Shown: piece by piece, positions 1-10,856 of the stretch
How positions within the stretch are numbered: the first letter of the stretch is position 1
Layout of the letters: each line of letters starts with the position of its first letter
From: Datnioides undecimradiatus
Lineage: Eukaryota > Chordata > Actinopteri > Lobotiformes > Datnioididae
Assembly: GCA_008933995.1 (NCBI GenBank)
Contig: WARS01000012.1
Span: 4,154,001 to 4,218,000, forward strand
Direction: 5' to 3'
DNA: 64,000 nt
Translations under genes and position numbers: made by a program
Notes under the pieces: generated by a model
Told to the model about the DNA's origin: nothing
The model's input: the letters and a program-made list of their open reading frames with translations, nothing else
Databases searched by the model: none

Positions 1-28
1 GTGTGTGTGTGTGTGTGTATGTGTGTGT
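1..28. repeat. (GT)n microsatellite, cut by window edge
   Basis: Nine GT units, one AT interruption, then four more GT units. The tract starts at base 1, so it probably continues outside the window. GT/CA arrays of this kind are very common in fish introns and intergenic DNA. Confidence 0.95.
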
Positions 29-3000
29 TGCCGGGTAATATATCATCTCAGCTTGAATAGACCCCCAAGCCAGAAGTTAATGAAGTGAAATGAGACTTAT
101 TAGCCAAAAACCTTTAAAGTCACTGACAGGCGAATGTGGGGAAATAAAGACAGCCTGAAATTATTAATGACAACAGAGATGTAGGTGCACAAAAGGAGTG
201 TGAACACAGGCGGAGTTGACCATGACACCTAAATTTGTGCATTATTTGTTTTCTCCCTCCTCTAAAGGGTTCAAGCTGGAACAAGGTTTTTGTGCAGATA
301 AGTTCATTTTGCCCCCTCTTTGCCCTGCAGTGGATTAACACAAGGGTTGACACTATCATATGATCCACGTGGTGCACATTTCTCAATGGCTTTATTTTTG
401 AGGCAAGCGTGCGGCCCGGATCAGCTAAGCCAGGTAATATTCATACTAATTGGACAGGAATGACCAGTTATCGGGCTGATTACTGCCACTCCTCATCAGG
501 TAATGGCGGCTCAACAGGGGACTGGCTCTGTCTGACATGCAGCACATGATTAAGAGTACACCCGTCGGGGTGGGCCACAGTGCCTGCTGGCCAGGGCTGT
601 TCTGGGGTCAGCCAGCGAACAGGGACGCATTTCTCATCACTGTCAGAGATTCGGAGGGAGCCTTTACATTTGAAGTGCGTAGGCCCCACGACCAAGCAGC
701 CAGTATGACCCTCTACTGACAGTCTAGCCATCAAAATGGTTAGAGGGTTGTTTGTGTGTTTTGTGTGCACTTGTCAAAGAGATGGTGACTTTGCAGGTTC
801 ATAAGTAACACAGTGTTTCTTCAACTGCCTTTCCCCTTGAATACTAAAGCTATGGGCGGCAACAGATGAAGATAAATTAAAAGATCGGATTTCACCCCCA
901 CCTCTTCGTAGACCCCAGGGTTGACCCTATGCTCTCTAAAGATGCTTTGAAGCCTGATACATCTGGTTGCCTTTGACTGTGGCCCACAGAGAGGCAGAGG
1001 TGTTCAGGCTGGACTAAGCAAACCCCTCACTGTTCTTTGCCCTTTCTTTAGCCCAGGCCTTAACCCTGCATTGACCCCACTGGAGTTGCTCAAGGGGTCA
1101 TCAGGACTGAACCACTTGTTTCACCTACAGCCTAAGACCTGAAGACCCTGGGGTACCAAGGCGTCTCATTTGAGCCAACCTTTGTTGACATTCATGACCA
1201 TGGCTTGGGTCATAAATTCAAGGATTACTGGATAGGAAATTAAACTTGACAGCATCATGCTTCTGATTAGATTGGACAATGATACTGTATAATGAGTGAA
1301 CCTATTCTAAACAAATCATATGTTGATTCACCATGAGATGGAGCAGTTCTAATTATTTGTTAACATAGACCATGATTTACAATATAAACAAGGTTGGCCT
1401 TTGTTAATTGTAGCCTTTTTGTAGACTCTACAACCATGATAGATCCTGAAGTATGGATAAAACACAATTTGGCCTGTTAAGATTTTTCTATTTAATCCAA
1501 AAAATGAAAAAATCAAAGAAAGTCAACTTTTTACATTCACAGCTCTCTCAGACAATAACCAAACCTTACATTTGTGCACCAACTTCCCATTATGATAAAT
1601 GATTCAGCTGCACTCACAAATAACTCGCTTAGCGGCAGGAATTGGGCTGAGAGCTGACCTAGATTTATGTCGACCCTTCCTTCTCCATTTTCCCCCCATT
1701 TCTTCAGGAAGTAGAATGAGGAATGTGAACAAGGTGGAATGTGATGTTAGCACTGCCACAGAACTGGGCGTGAGGTGAGAAGTGAAGAGTTTCCAGAAGG
1801 AGACCATTGTCTGGACATAAACAGGGGTAATGTGGGAAATTTGGTTTTGTCTCTTGGTCAGAACCAGCCCATAGCATCAGTTGCTAGCTTTTGATCATGC
1901 TGGGAAATTTACCGGCGTTCAGAAGCTGGTTATTTTCTGTGATTCCTAATCTGTATACAGGGTCATGGTTGGTTACCAGAGAAACACAAGATACAGGTAG
2001 GTTGTCAGTCAGTCACAGGATTAAAACATGAGCAAAGACATGAACGCTTACAGTATGGTATACCTGAAATGACTAGTTTGTACAATGTGCTATATGACCA
2101 CGTCTGAAGTTCTTACTGGACACAGGGCCAAAAACCTGCCAACATAGAGAGGGGCAAAATGGGCTAACAAAGCAAACTGTCCAAACCTTCTCCATAGATA
2201 TAAGTATTGAGCTCATTTGTACCCACAACACAGACAGAAGGGCTCCAATCCCTCCAGTTCTATCAAGCACACTTGAGCAATCAGTCACGAGGCGGTTATC
2301 CAATTGTCTGTTCTGAAACATTACAAAAAATGACAGATGCATTCCCCTCGAACTAAGACATCTGAAATGTGTGGGAATGGGGCTTTCACAGTCTCTCCAA
2401 CCATCTCCCATGTTGGTGGGAGTATACCTACAGTTCATTGGAGCTCTGTGCAAAGACCGTCCACCTAGGTGGTGACATTGCCATGCCATTTCTATCCTCT
2501 GGCTATCCACACGCCCTGTTAATCTAATTAGTTAATTATACAAATTACATCTTCATCTGTAACCTGTCAATCTGTTTTGTGAAAACTAACCTAGCAATTG
2601 AAAATTCATTGCTATTTATTCTGACTATTAAGACAGAACTTCTGAGCTACTACACCACTACCAGCTTATTTCATCACATTTGCAAAGGTCAGCAGTTCTG
2701 CCAACCAAACCAAAGCAGACAATACAAGTTTGGTTACAATCAAAGGTTTCTCTACCACTTACCACTGTGACTGCCCTCACAGCACTTATCATAGAGGGTA
2801 GAAAGGGATAGAAGGCAGAGCCTGTTAATGTCCAGCTCTGGGTTCTGTGGGTTCAGTTTTATGGCTCTGCTGTCTCCGTCTCTTGGACTCACTATTGACT
2901 ACTGTAGCCTGCAGGCTAGAGGGCACAAAGTGTAGATGTCTGGGTGGGAGTGGCGGGGCTGGGCAGGAGGTGCTTTGGGAGACAGTGTGAAATAGCATCC

Positions 3001-5790
3001 ATGCATGAAGCAGATAAAATAGGAAGGATGCTGTAATTCAGATAATTAAGGCCGCTTTCTTTCAGCTTCACTTGTTTACATCAGTTACCGATTAGTTAAA
3101 TAAGTCCCTTAACTAGTGCCAAAACAGTTAATTAATTATTCAGTCAATTAGAAAATTTGTTGATGAGTTACTGATTTTCTGTTTTATATCACTGAATAGT
3201 GAAAGTGTTTTTGGACTTTTAACTACTGGATGTTATTTGGGTCCCAGGATTTTATTTACAAAAAATCTATTATTAACAAACAAACAAACAAACAAAAAGA
3301 CAGTTTACTTGAAAAATGAAATGAATGAATAAATCATTTATTGAGAAATTTGTTAGTTCTGTTTGTTAGCTGTAACCCTCAATACTATTTAAAACTGTCT
3401 GTGTGTGTTTGGGGGAATGGGGGTGGGGCTGGTGTTTGTGCGTGGAAATTCTTAAATGTCATATTGCTCTTGCAGACATGGGACCAGAGAATAGTAGAGA
3501 TAGTCTCTGTCATCTGTGCAAGCTTTTGTGAGAATAGAAAAGGAGGGATGCCTGGTTTGCTGCAGACCTCGGGGACCAGGGAGGCTGGAGATAAGCCACC
3601 TAGCATCAGCACCCCCCCACCCATTCTGTTTCTGCCTGCTCATGTCAAACCACTGGGGTCCCCTGTACTGATAACCCCTTGCAGGAAAAGAACCTTTTAT
3701 GCAGCCTGTCTGAGCCTTTTACTATGCCACACGCGCAGAGACACACATTCAAGCCATTTCCTATACGAATGCAGGAAATTCATCCCATGCAGCCTATTCA
3801 CCTCTAACTGCTTCCCCTGCAAACCACACAGGCACACTGTATAAATTCTCAAAGGCAGGCAGCACTGATAGAGGGAAAGAGTTGCAAGGTGTTGTGAAAC
3901 AGTAGCTAAGAGGGATCATGGCCTGAGGCTATGGGTCAGAGTTCTCCTGAGGTCATTCACAGCTAAATTGACTAGCAGAGACAGAGAAAGGGAGGTAGAG
4001 AGCAAGTGTCTGGGAGAATGAGAATGAACGAGAGAGACAGGGAGACAACCTCCGGAGCCACTGATACAGCCTCCAGTTCTCTTTGATCTATCACTGTGAG
4101 CTTCCTGAAGTAAACACAGGCTAATTGTCTGAATCAGGTTGAGATGCTTATCTGTGTTTGTCTGTCTGTTCCCTCCACCGCTTCAGTACCTTTCTTCAGC
4201 GATACAGAGGAAACCAAGCTTGTCAGTCCCAATCAGATTCCTGGAGGTACAAACAGATACACCCAACATTTAGCTGTTTCAATCCACCATCCGCCCACCC
4301 AGTGCATCACTAAGTCCAAGTCAGGTTTGACCCCACACATATCTCTTGACCTTTTAATCCAGCAGACGCCTCACAATTAATGCAAACCTGATAAAGAACA
4401 AGTTAGGGAGGCTTTTTAAAAACCCATTTAATTGTGCAGCAAACTTATCTTTTAATTGCCTGGTTACTTTGCTTATAAAAAGAAGTTGGCTTTGTTCCTA
4501 AAGTTTTGATTTCAGTTGAGAATCCACCTTTATCTTTTATTGTGTTGTTACTTCTGTATCACTGCTGGTGTCACATTTGTCAAAAGTTGTATTAGCTCGT
4601 TTTCCTGAATTGTGGTCTACCACAACGGCTTTGCAATATAGACAAAAGTAAATAGAAAAGAAGAAGGGCAGGAAGATAAAGAGAGAGGATATTAAAGCAG
4701 AAAGAGGAAGAAATGTATTTCCAGAGCTTTGAAGTTGAACTTTTGGTTGACAGGAGCAGGTGTCTGGGAGGCAGGGATGACAATATCCTCCTTTTGAACT
4801 CCCAAGTATAAATATTAGTGCTGATGCTGTAATGGGGGTTTTCCTGGTGACCCTCCTCCAACACAGACTTTCCAGAAAAGCCCTTCATGTGGATTCTGCT
4901 TCCCCTCCTCTGCACCCCGAGCCTACAGAGATCAGACACTGGGGGTCTCCAGGGGGAAATAGCTCATCCAGTGATGACGCGACTCATTGCAAGCTTGATT
5001 GAGTTTAGTGATGCCTGTGAGGCTGAAGCCAGATAGTAAAGATATATCAATATACCATGGCTACTGGGGCTACTGGAAACATGTCATTGCTTTGGTCTTG
5101 AATGAACTGGTTTCAAGTAGACGGTTGCTGCGGGTTGTATTGGAGAAATATATTTATGGTGGCAGCTGAATAAAGACTGCCTGTTGTTTTTGTTTTGTAT
5201 AGACTTTTTTCCTCTTCATTTCTTATTGCATTTAATAAATTTCAGCATCGTTCTGAACAGCACTATGAGTCCATTCAATTTTGAATGCAGCACAGGCAAC
5301 AGCCCTGCAATGTGGGTGGGTGTGTTCTGTCTATGCAATAAAGTGCAATGGAAAAAGCCAATGTGATTTTCACAGCCGAGGGTGAAATTTGTTTGTTTTC
5401 ATGTGGTGTGTTCAAATCTGATTGATCTAAAATCCAATCAAACGGGATTTATAAAAGCTTGTTTTTATATATATATAATTTACAACTTTATCATAAGCTC
5501 AGTGTTCTTTAACAGAGCCACTAACTGAATTGTTTTCTCTTTCAAAATTGTTCTCTGGTCTCCACTATGAGTCTAACTGTGAGTGGAAGATCACACATCA
5601 CACAAAGAACACATATCTGTCTGCTTGCAGATTCATGTATTTATATGTATAACATGTTTGTAGGTGTGCATTTAAGTGCTTGCATTTGTTCTTACCATCA
5701 TTTGTATGCATGCGTGTGTGAGACAGAGATACAGCCTGCATCACGGACCAGTCTTCTATCTAGTAGCTGCATCATTCCACCTCGGGCGCA
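29..5790. other. Non-coding stretch, no gene seen
   Basis: Unique sequence without a recognisable exon, RNA gene or transposon. A high-complexity, more GC-rich block at about 400-720 looks like a possible conserved element. The stretch 3100-3350 is AT-rich and ends in an ACAA repeat. A purine-rich patch lies at 3970-4050. A good acceptor-like site precedes 3477, but the frame after it lacks a matching donor and family resemblance. The 4380-5560 part is AT-rich, with a short TA tract near 5465-5477. Confidence 0.7.
3275..3298. repeat. (ACAA)n tetranucleotide repeat
   Basis: About five ACAA units followed by a run of A, inside AT-rich non-coding DNA. Confidence 0.85.
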
Positions 5791-5985
5791 GGACTCCACT
5801 CTGTCACTCAGGGTGACACATGGAGAGGCAGCCCCCTGCCCGTGGCGTACAGAAGGGATCACCGCCCTGTCACTGCCTGTCACTATGGCTTTGTCCCCCA
5901 TCATGCCCCCACGCTGGCAGGTTGAGGGAGGGGGGGGGGCATCACAAACGGTGACAGACTGACAGGTGACAGGTGAAGCCAGCCA
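5790..5985. promoter_or_regulatory. Candidate regulatory block with TGACA/TGTCA cluster
   Basis: Seven copies of TGACA or its complement TGTCA lie at 5802, 5814, 5869, 5879, 5952, 5960 and 5967. Several are extended to TGACAG or CTGTCA. TGACAG is the known core bound by TALE homeodomain proteins (MEIS/TGIF class). The block is GC-richer than its neighbours and contains a G10 run at 5930-5939. The first two copies, separated by 5 nt, can also form a short hairpin (TGTCAC/GTGACA). Binding and enhancer function are inference, and the copies at 5952-5971 could partly reflect local tandem duplication. Confidence 0.3.
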
Positions 5986-7025
5986 GACAGCGAGTGCCAC
6001 AGACACTCAAACCTTCATACATATCCCAGTGCAGTTCAATATGTGTGTGCGAATGTGTGCCTGCATACAAACACATAGAGTTGCTTTGTTTCACACCAGT
6101 GTGATGGGATTACAAGGTCATTTTGGGGTTGAAATGACACCCTTTGAGATCCGTGGTTGAACTTATTTAACTGCAGGGGCATCAATCGAAATGTCAGAGA
6201 TGGTAAATAGTAGGTATTTGGGGGAAATCCTAATAGTCTTGAATATAACATGGCCCCAGCTCTGCCCAGACTTCACCATCCTAGCATCCAAGTGCTATAA
6301 TGAACTGCACTCTCTCTCCCTAAGCTAAAAATCTATGAGACTGTGCTTCATTTCCAGTTCTTTATCCAACAAACCATAGTTTTATGTATTCAATATACAT
6401 TATTAGTGATTTATTCACAGAAACCAATTATTGTTTTCATGGCACTGCATGGCTATTCTTGAAAGGCACAGCTAAATATTTTGGAAAACACACACATTTC
6501 CTTTCTTACCAGGAGTTAGGTTGAAGAACAAAACCACTTCCATGTCTGTGTCCTAAAGATGAGGACAGTAAGCTTAACTTAGCATAAAGACTGGACACAG
6601 TGGAAAACAGCTAGCCAGCTCATCCTTTTTTTAAATGCAGCCAACAGCATCTCTGTTACTTACTTATTTATAAATTGTTTCTCTCTTGTTTGATTTTCTG
6701 TTTTGACAAGATGCAGTGTGCTGAACTGTTTCTTGACTTGCCGACGTAACTTCCAACACAATGGGGTTTTCCAGGCACCCAGCAGATACACCAGGAAGTA
6801 GCTGGACTGTGCTTCCCATGTTTAGGCTCCAGCTTCACGTGTAGGTCACAGAAATGAGAGTGATATCAATCTTCTCATTTAGTTCTTGGCAGGAAATCAA
6901 ATAAGCGAATTTCCAAAAATGCCAAATTGTTCATTTCACTTAAGTTAGTTCCATATTCAAACTCTGTAAATGAACTTTACATACACTGATACTACGACTG
7001 TATGTAAAAACATCTGTGAAGATAC

Positions 7026-7078
7026 AAAAAAAAAAAATCCAGTCCGAGCACATGAGCACACACACACACACACACACA
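7026..7078. repeat. A-run and (CA)n microsatellite
   Basis: An A12 run (7026-7037) is followed after 19 bases by eleven CA units (7057-7078). A smaller ATCAC repeat follows at about 7090-7103. Confidence 0.95.
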
Positions 7079-7429
7079 TACATCTTCAACATCACATCAC
7101 ATCAACACATATCTTCTTTTGATCGCAGTCTACCCTGCTGGGATTAAAACATACCCATTGCAATGATGCTGCTGATGCTGTCAGATCTAAGCAAGGTCTG
7201 AGAGTGTGTGTGTACCTTTGAAGCTGAAATAAGCTTTGGATTATTTTACATTTTTCATGGTAGAAAAGGCAAAAACAAACACTACAAGGGGAAGAGCTAA
7301 ATATTATAGTTTATATTCGGGTATTAGCCCAGCTATAAGATACATCTTTTGTTTTCTTATAACATTTTCTCAGACAAGTGATGATGTTAAATAATAGCAG
7401 AGAAAATGCAAAGAGACATCAAGTTATTT

Positions 7430-7700
7430 AGGTGTAAGTGAATTACAGCCAACATATGTGCACGGCCCAATATGGGATTAGATTTACAGCTCTCTTTGTC
7501 ACTCGATGGACTTTTAATGGCCATTATTGCTGCTGCTTGCGGTCCCAAATCGAGCATTAGACCTTCACTTTGGCTTGAATCTAACCCGGTGCCAGAGGTT
7601 GCACCCAAATCATTCCATTTGACCCGAATCTCCCATTCCATTACCCAACATTCCCTGTGGGGACAGTAGCGGTCCCTCAACACTTGAACTCTGACCCCAG
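7430..7700. promoter_or_regulatory. Candidate conserved non-coding element
   Basis: A high-complexity block with no simple repeats, set in AT-rich sequence. It contains the perfect 12-bp palindrome TAATGGCCATTA at 7515-7526, which presents two inverted TAAT homeodomain cores. Frames are open on both strands for 60-100 codons but resemble no protein family. The enhancer reading rests only on texture and motif content. Confidence 0.25.
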
Positions 7701-8725
7701 CTCCATCAGGAGAGGAGCCAATAACAGTGAGGGAGGTTTTATAGGCACCCAGGCTATCTGAATTGTCTCGCTTTGTGTCTCAGAGGGGACACAGTCATAA
7801 TGATGCCCTATGAGGTTTTGCTCTGAAATGTGATTTAGTTCTCATTACCCACAGTCATATTGTGTGAGGCAGCATTTGTCAGAGGGATGCATGGAAATCT
7901 CCATCTAGCTGAACATCATTCTGCATCCTCTCCATGAAGGAGAAATTAAAGAAATGCAAAACATGTACAAATATTTACATTAAACTTTACAGTAGACATG
8001 TTTTTTTCCTCAGCTACTTTTGTGGGTTTCAGAGGGTGAACATACCCTAGTTTTGGGGTTTACAGCATCATGACTGTTCAAATGGAGGTCAAGCTAGGTC
8101 AGTATGTCACAGACCAGTATAATAATATAATTTAGTGTGTTAGTGTGTCACTCAGTATGCGCCTGTCTCTGCCCCACGGAATATGATTTCTTGGGGTTTC
8201 TATGCACTTCTCTCCTTTTTTGGCCATGGTCTTGGTTAAGTTGTTGTATTTGCATAATATTTGACTGATATAGACTTGAGACTTGATGTAGAATAATACA
8301 ATTTGGAAAAAACCCACGATCTATTAAATATATAGCACAGCTGTGTACTACATACCGTACTAATGCATGTTAGTCTACAAAAACAGAATTAAACATACTA
8401 CATACTGCACATGCACAAGAGCTGTTCCCATGGGGCTTTGAGAGAAGCAGCATTTGTAAACTCACTCGGAGGGAGCAGCAGTGGTGGCACAGTTTTCATA
8501 GCAGCTGCACGGAAGAGCTTGGTCGTTATGGTAAACATCAAGACATGTATAAATGATATCAAGTGCAAAAAGACTGAGGACAGCTTAGGTGGCTTGTGTT
8601 GATGTATGTCAGGCTTATTCAGGGTGTTTCAGGAAGTTGTCACAATGAGTTTTTACAAGCTGCTAATAAATCATTGTATTATTTAGTTGCTTTAATAATG
8701 CTGTGAAAAGCTGCAACTGTGCCAT

Positions 8726-8755
8726 GAATAGAATAGAATAGAATAGAATAGAATA
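8726..8755. repeat. (GAATA)6 pentanucleotide repeat
   Basis: Six perfect GAATA units. The downstream sequence includes TTTATTATCAGTCCCAG near 8769-8785. In many fish genomes GAATA arrays next to a 'CTTTATT...CCC' word mark the 3' tail of a non-LTR retroelement. Here the flank is too diverged to name a family, so only the repeat itself is firm. Confidence 0.85.
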
Positions 8756-9517
8756 CATAATATTTGTACATTTATTATCAGTCCCAGACTCACACTCAAG
8801 CATCAGTGTGACCGTCTGAGGCTGTTAGCATTTTCCAGATTGTCTTTTTGTCCCAAATGCAGATATTTTTGTTCAACACCGTGGTGCTGGAACAACAGTA
8901 TAAACTAGTATAAAACTAGTAAAACTCAATTATTTTTTCCATGTACTGTATGTCTGAAACCTTTCCAGGGCTTGAGCAGGACAGCCAATGCAGTGGGGTG
9001 GCTCAGCGAGATTGAAAGAACGAATGCCTCTGCTGATCCACAGTTTGGGTGCCGCCTCATGCTCATACTCTGACATAAATATCTGGCAACCAAAAGTAAT
9101 CCTCTTCAAATTCTAGTTTCCTGAAAATTAGTTCAGGAAAGGGGACATGGAAAATGAGAATACATAAATGACTGACCGAAGCACATTCAGACTCACAATT
9201 GTTGAATGCGCATAATACACAGTAAGTACATTGATGCACAATGACACACATGCAGGCACACACTCACATCTTTTAAAGCGCAAAGACAGTTTTTGTACAA
9301 TAGCTTGCTAGTGTACAGAGGAAATAACAGCTGGGTACAAAGGAATAGAGGAAGCTTAAAACAAGAAGAAGAGAGGAGGGAAAAGATGTATGTTTTCACT
9401 ATTCACTGAGTCCATGGCAGGCCTGTGGGATTGACAGAGATTGGTGGGGATATGAACGGAGCAGTACTTGAAAGCCCAGCCAGAAGTTTAAGATGTTCAG
9501 AGGGAGTTATTGGTCGC

Positions 9518-9780
9518 TTGCTCTTCCTTCCCTCTCCCCTCCCCTCCTCTGCTTCCCTGAGCCTTTTCAATCTCTGGGCCAACAGACTCTTTCTTCTTCT
9601 CTCATCTCTCATCCTCTCTCTCATCCCTTCGAGAACCCTAACATGCATGACAGGTACAAGAGAAGAGAGAGATTGCAGAGGTGTAAAGGAGGGGAAAAGG
9701 AACAGAGAAGTGGAGGGGAGAAGGAATACAGCTGAAAGACTCAAGACAAGGGAGGGAGACAGAGAAAGTGGAGGAGAAGG
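9518..9780. repeat. Opposed pyrimidine and purine tracts
   Basis: A long CT-rich tract (9518-9630) is followed after about 26 bases by a long GA-rich tract (9657-9780) on the same strand. Words such as CTCCCCTCC in the first have complements in the second (GGAGGGGAG), giving a loose inverted repeat. Open frames on both strands here have low-complexity Ser/Leu or Arg/Glu composition and are not credible genes. Confidence 0.7.
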
Positions 9781-10726
9781 TGATAGCTGGATGACTTCCT
9801 GCATCTTATTTGCCTGTATTTCTAGGTAGGACGTTTTTGCTCACAGAACTGCCTCGTGCAAAAAGAATACATAAGAAGCTTTGATGGTAATCTACACTGT
9901 CAAAAGCAAAAAGACACCAGAATAAAGTATTGGTGGACAGCTGAACATTTCAAAATCTTGAGCATGCTGCTTGAGCAGTCTTCAGCCACAGCGAGAGACT
10001 TACCACAAGATTGTGGAAGCTGGTTAATGGGATTTACTGCCATTCCACACATAAAGGTGCTGAAGGTGCTGAAGTTCCTTAACACCAAACTAAGAAACTA
10101 GTTTATTTAAATCCAACTTTGTGCACAATATTGATATAGTTGCCACTATGTTTGATGTCGTTGTTTGCTTTATGTCTCTTGATGCCAACTAAGGTACAAA
10201 AGTATGTGGGTTCATATACTTGTGGCAATATAGTATAAAAGGATAAAATGTCTGTATGAATCTTCCACATTATTAGTGGACTAAAGCCAGTACTTAATCA
10301 ATGTAAAATAGACACCCAAGTGTCCACTAACACAAATTGTCATAATAAAAAAAAAACAGTTGTGTATTTCTGTAATTCAAAGAAGATGCTGTTTAATATT
10401 CTAGAGGTCATCACTAAATTGAAAATATGAATCCAAATATATCAAGTAGAGCAAGCATGTGGTGAAGTACAGGTGAAAAGTATTCTTTTTCAGAGAAAGT
10501 CACTGGTCAGACTTTTGATTCTTTCATCCTTAAAGACATCCTCCTGTGACCCCATCAAAATTTATTAGCTCCTTTGAAAAGGGTTTATCTCTAGAAGGGA
10601 TGTAATATTTGTCTCCACCAGTCCCAATCCTGGCATCAATGAAATTCAGGTGTGCAGGGGAAGGAAAGACACAAGAGTGCTGTTTTAAGTTTGTAAGGAT
10701 GAGTTATCGCTCCCATTTTTTCGCAG
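9781..10726. other. Non-coding stretch, no gene seen
   Basis: AT-rich unique sequence without a recognisable feature. It leads into the acceptor-like pyrimidine tract that ends in CAG at 10726. Confidence 0.65.
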
Positions 10727-10856
10727 TATAACAATGATTTGCATGACAGGCCGGTAACGGTTGATGAGGTCACTGGCAGGGGGTTTGAAGCAACGGTGCT
10801 CATGGTTAAAGATAATAAATATCCCCATGACAAGATGAGAGTAGAAATGACAGATG
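10727..10856 (+). other. Candidate internal exon, unconfirmed
   Basis: This 130-base segment follows a good 3' splice-like site (a T-rich tract ending TCGCAG at 10726) and is followed by a GTAAGAGG donor-like site at 10857. One forward frame is open throughout, giving 43 codons plus one base. Its peptide starts YNNDLHDRP and ends RVEMTDG. The other two forward frames contain stops, while the reverse strand is also open. I do not recognise the peptide. It could be an exon of an unknown gene or a transcribed non-coding exon, but chance is at least as likely. Confidence 0.2.

Larger units (their letters stand above)
5986..9517. other. Non-coding stretch, no gene seen
   Basis: Mostly AT-rich unique sequence. 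It holds the CA repeat at 7057, the denser block at 7430-7700 and the GAATA repeat at 8726, listed separately. A frame opening after an acceptor-like CCAG at about 8967-8970 runs only to a stop near 9070 and matches no family. Octamer ATTTGCAT occurs at 8248-8255. Nothing else supports a gene. Confidence 0.65.

Noticed and set aside
3341-3844. Open frame of 167 codons with an acceptor-like site near 3476
   Set aside because: No suitable donor and no family resemblance; a reverse frame is also open across part of it.
8872-8892. GGTGCTGGAA as part of a REST/NRSE site
   Set aside because: Only one half-site is present; the second half is absent at any usual spacing.
9403-9829. Overlapping frames of about 133 codons on both strands
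   Set aside because: Both are translations of the opposed pyrimidine and purine tracts.
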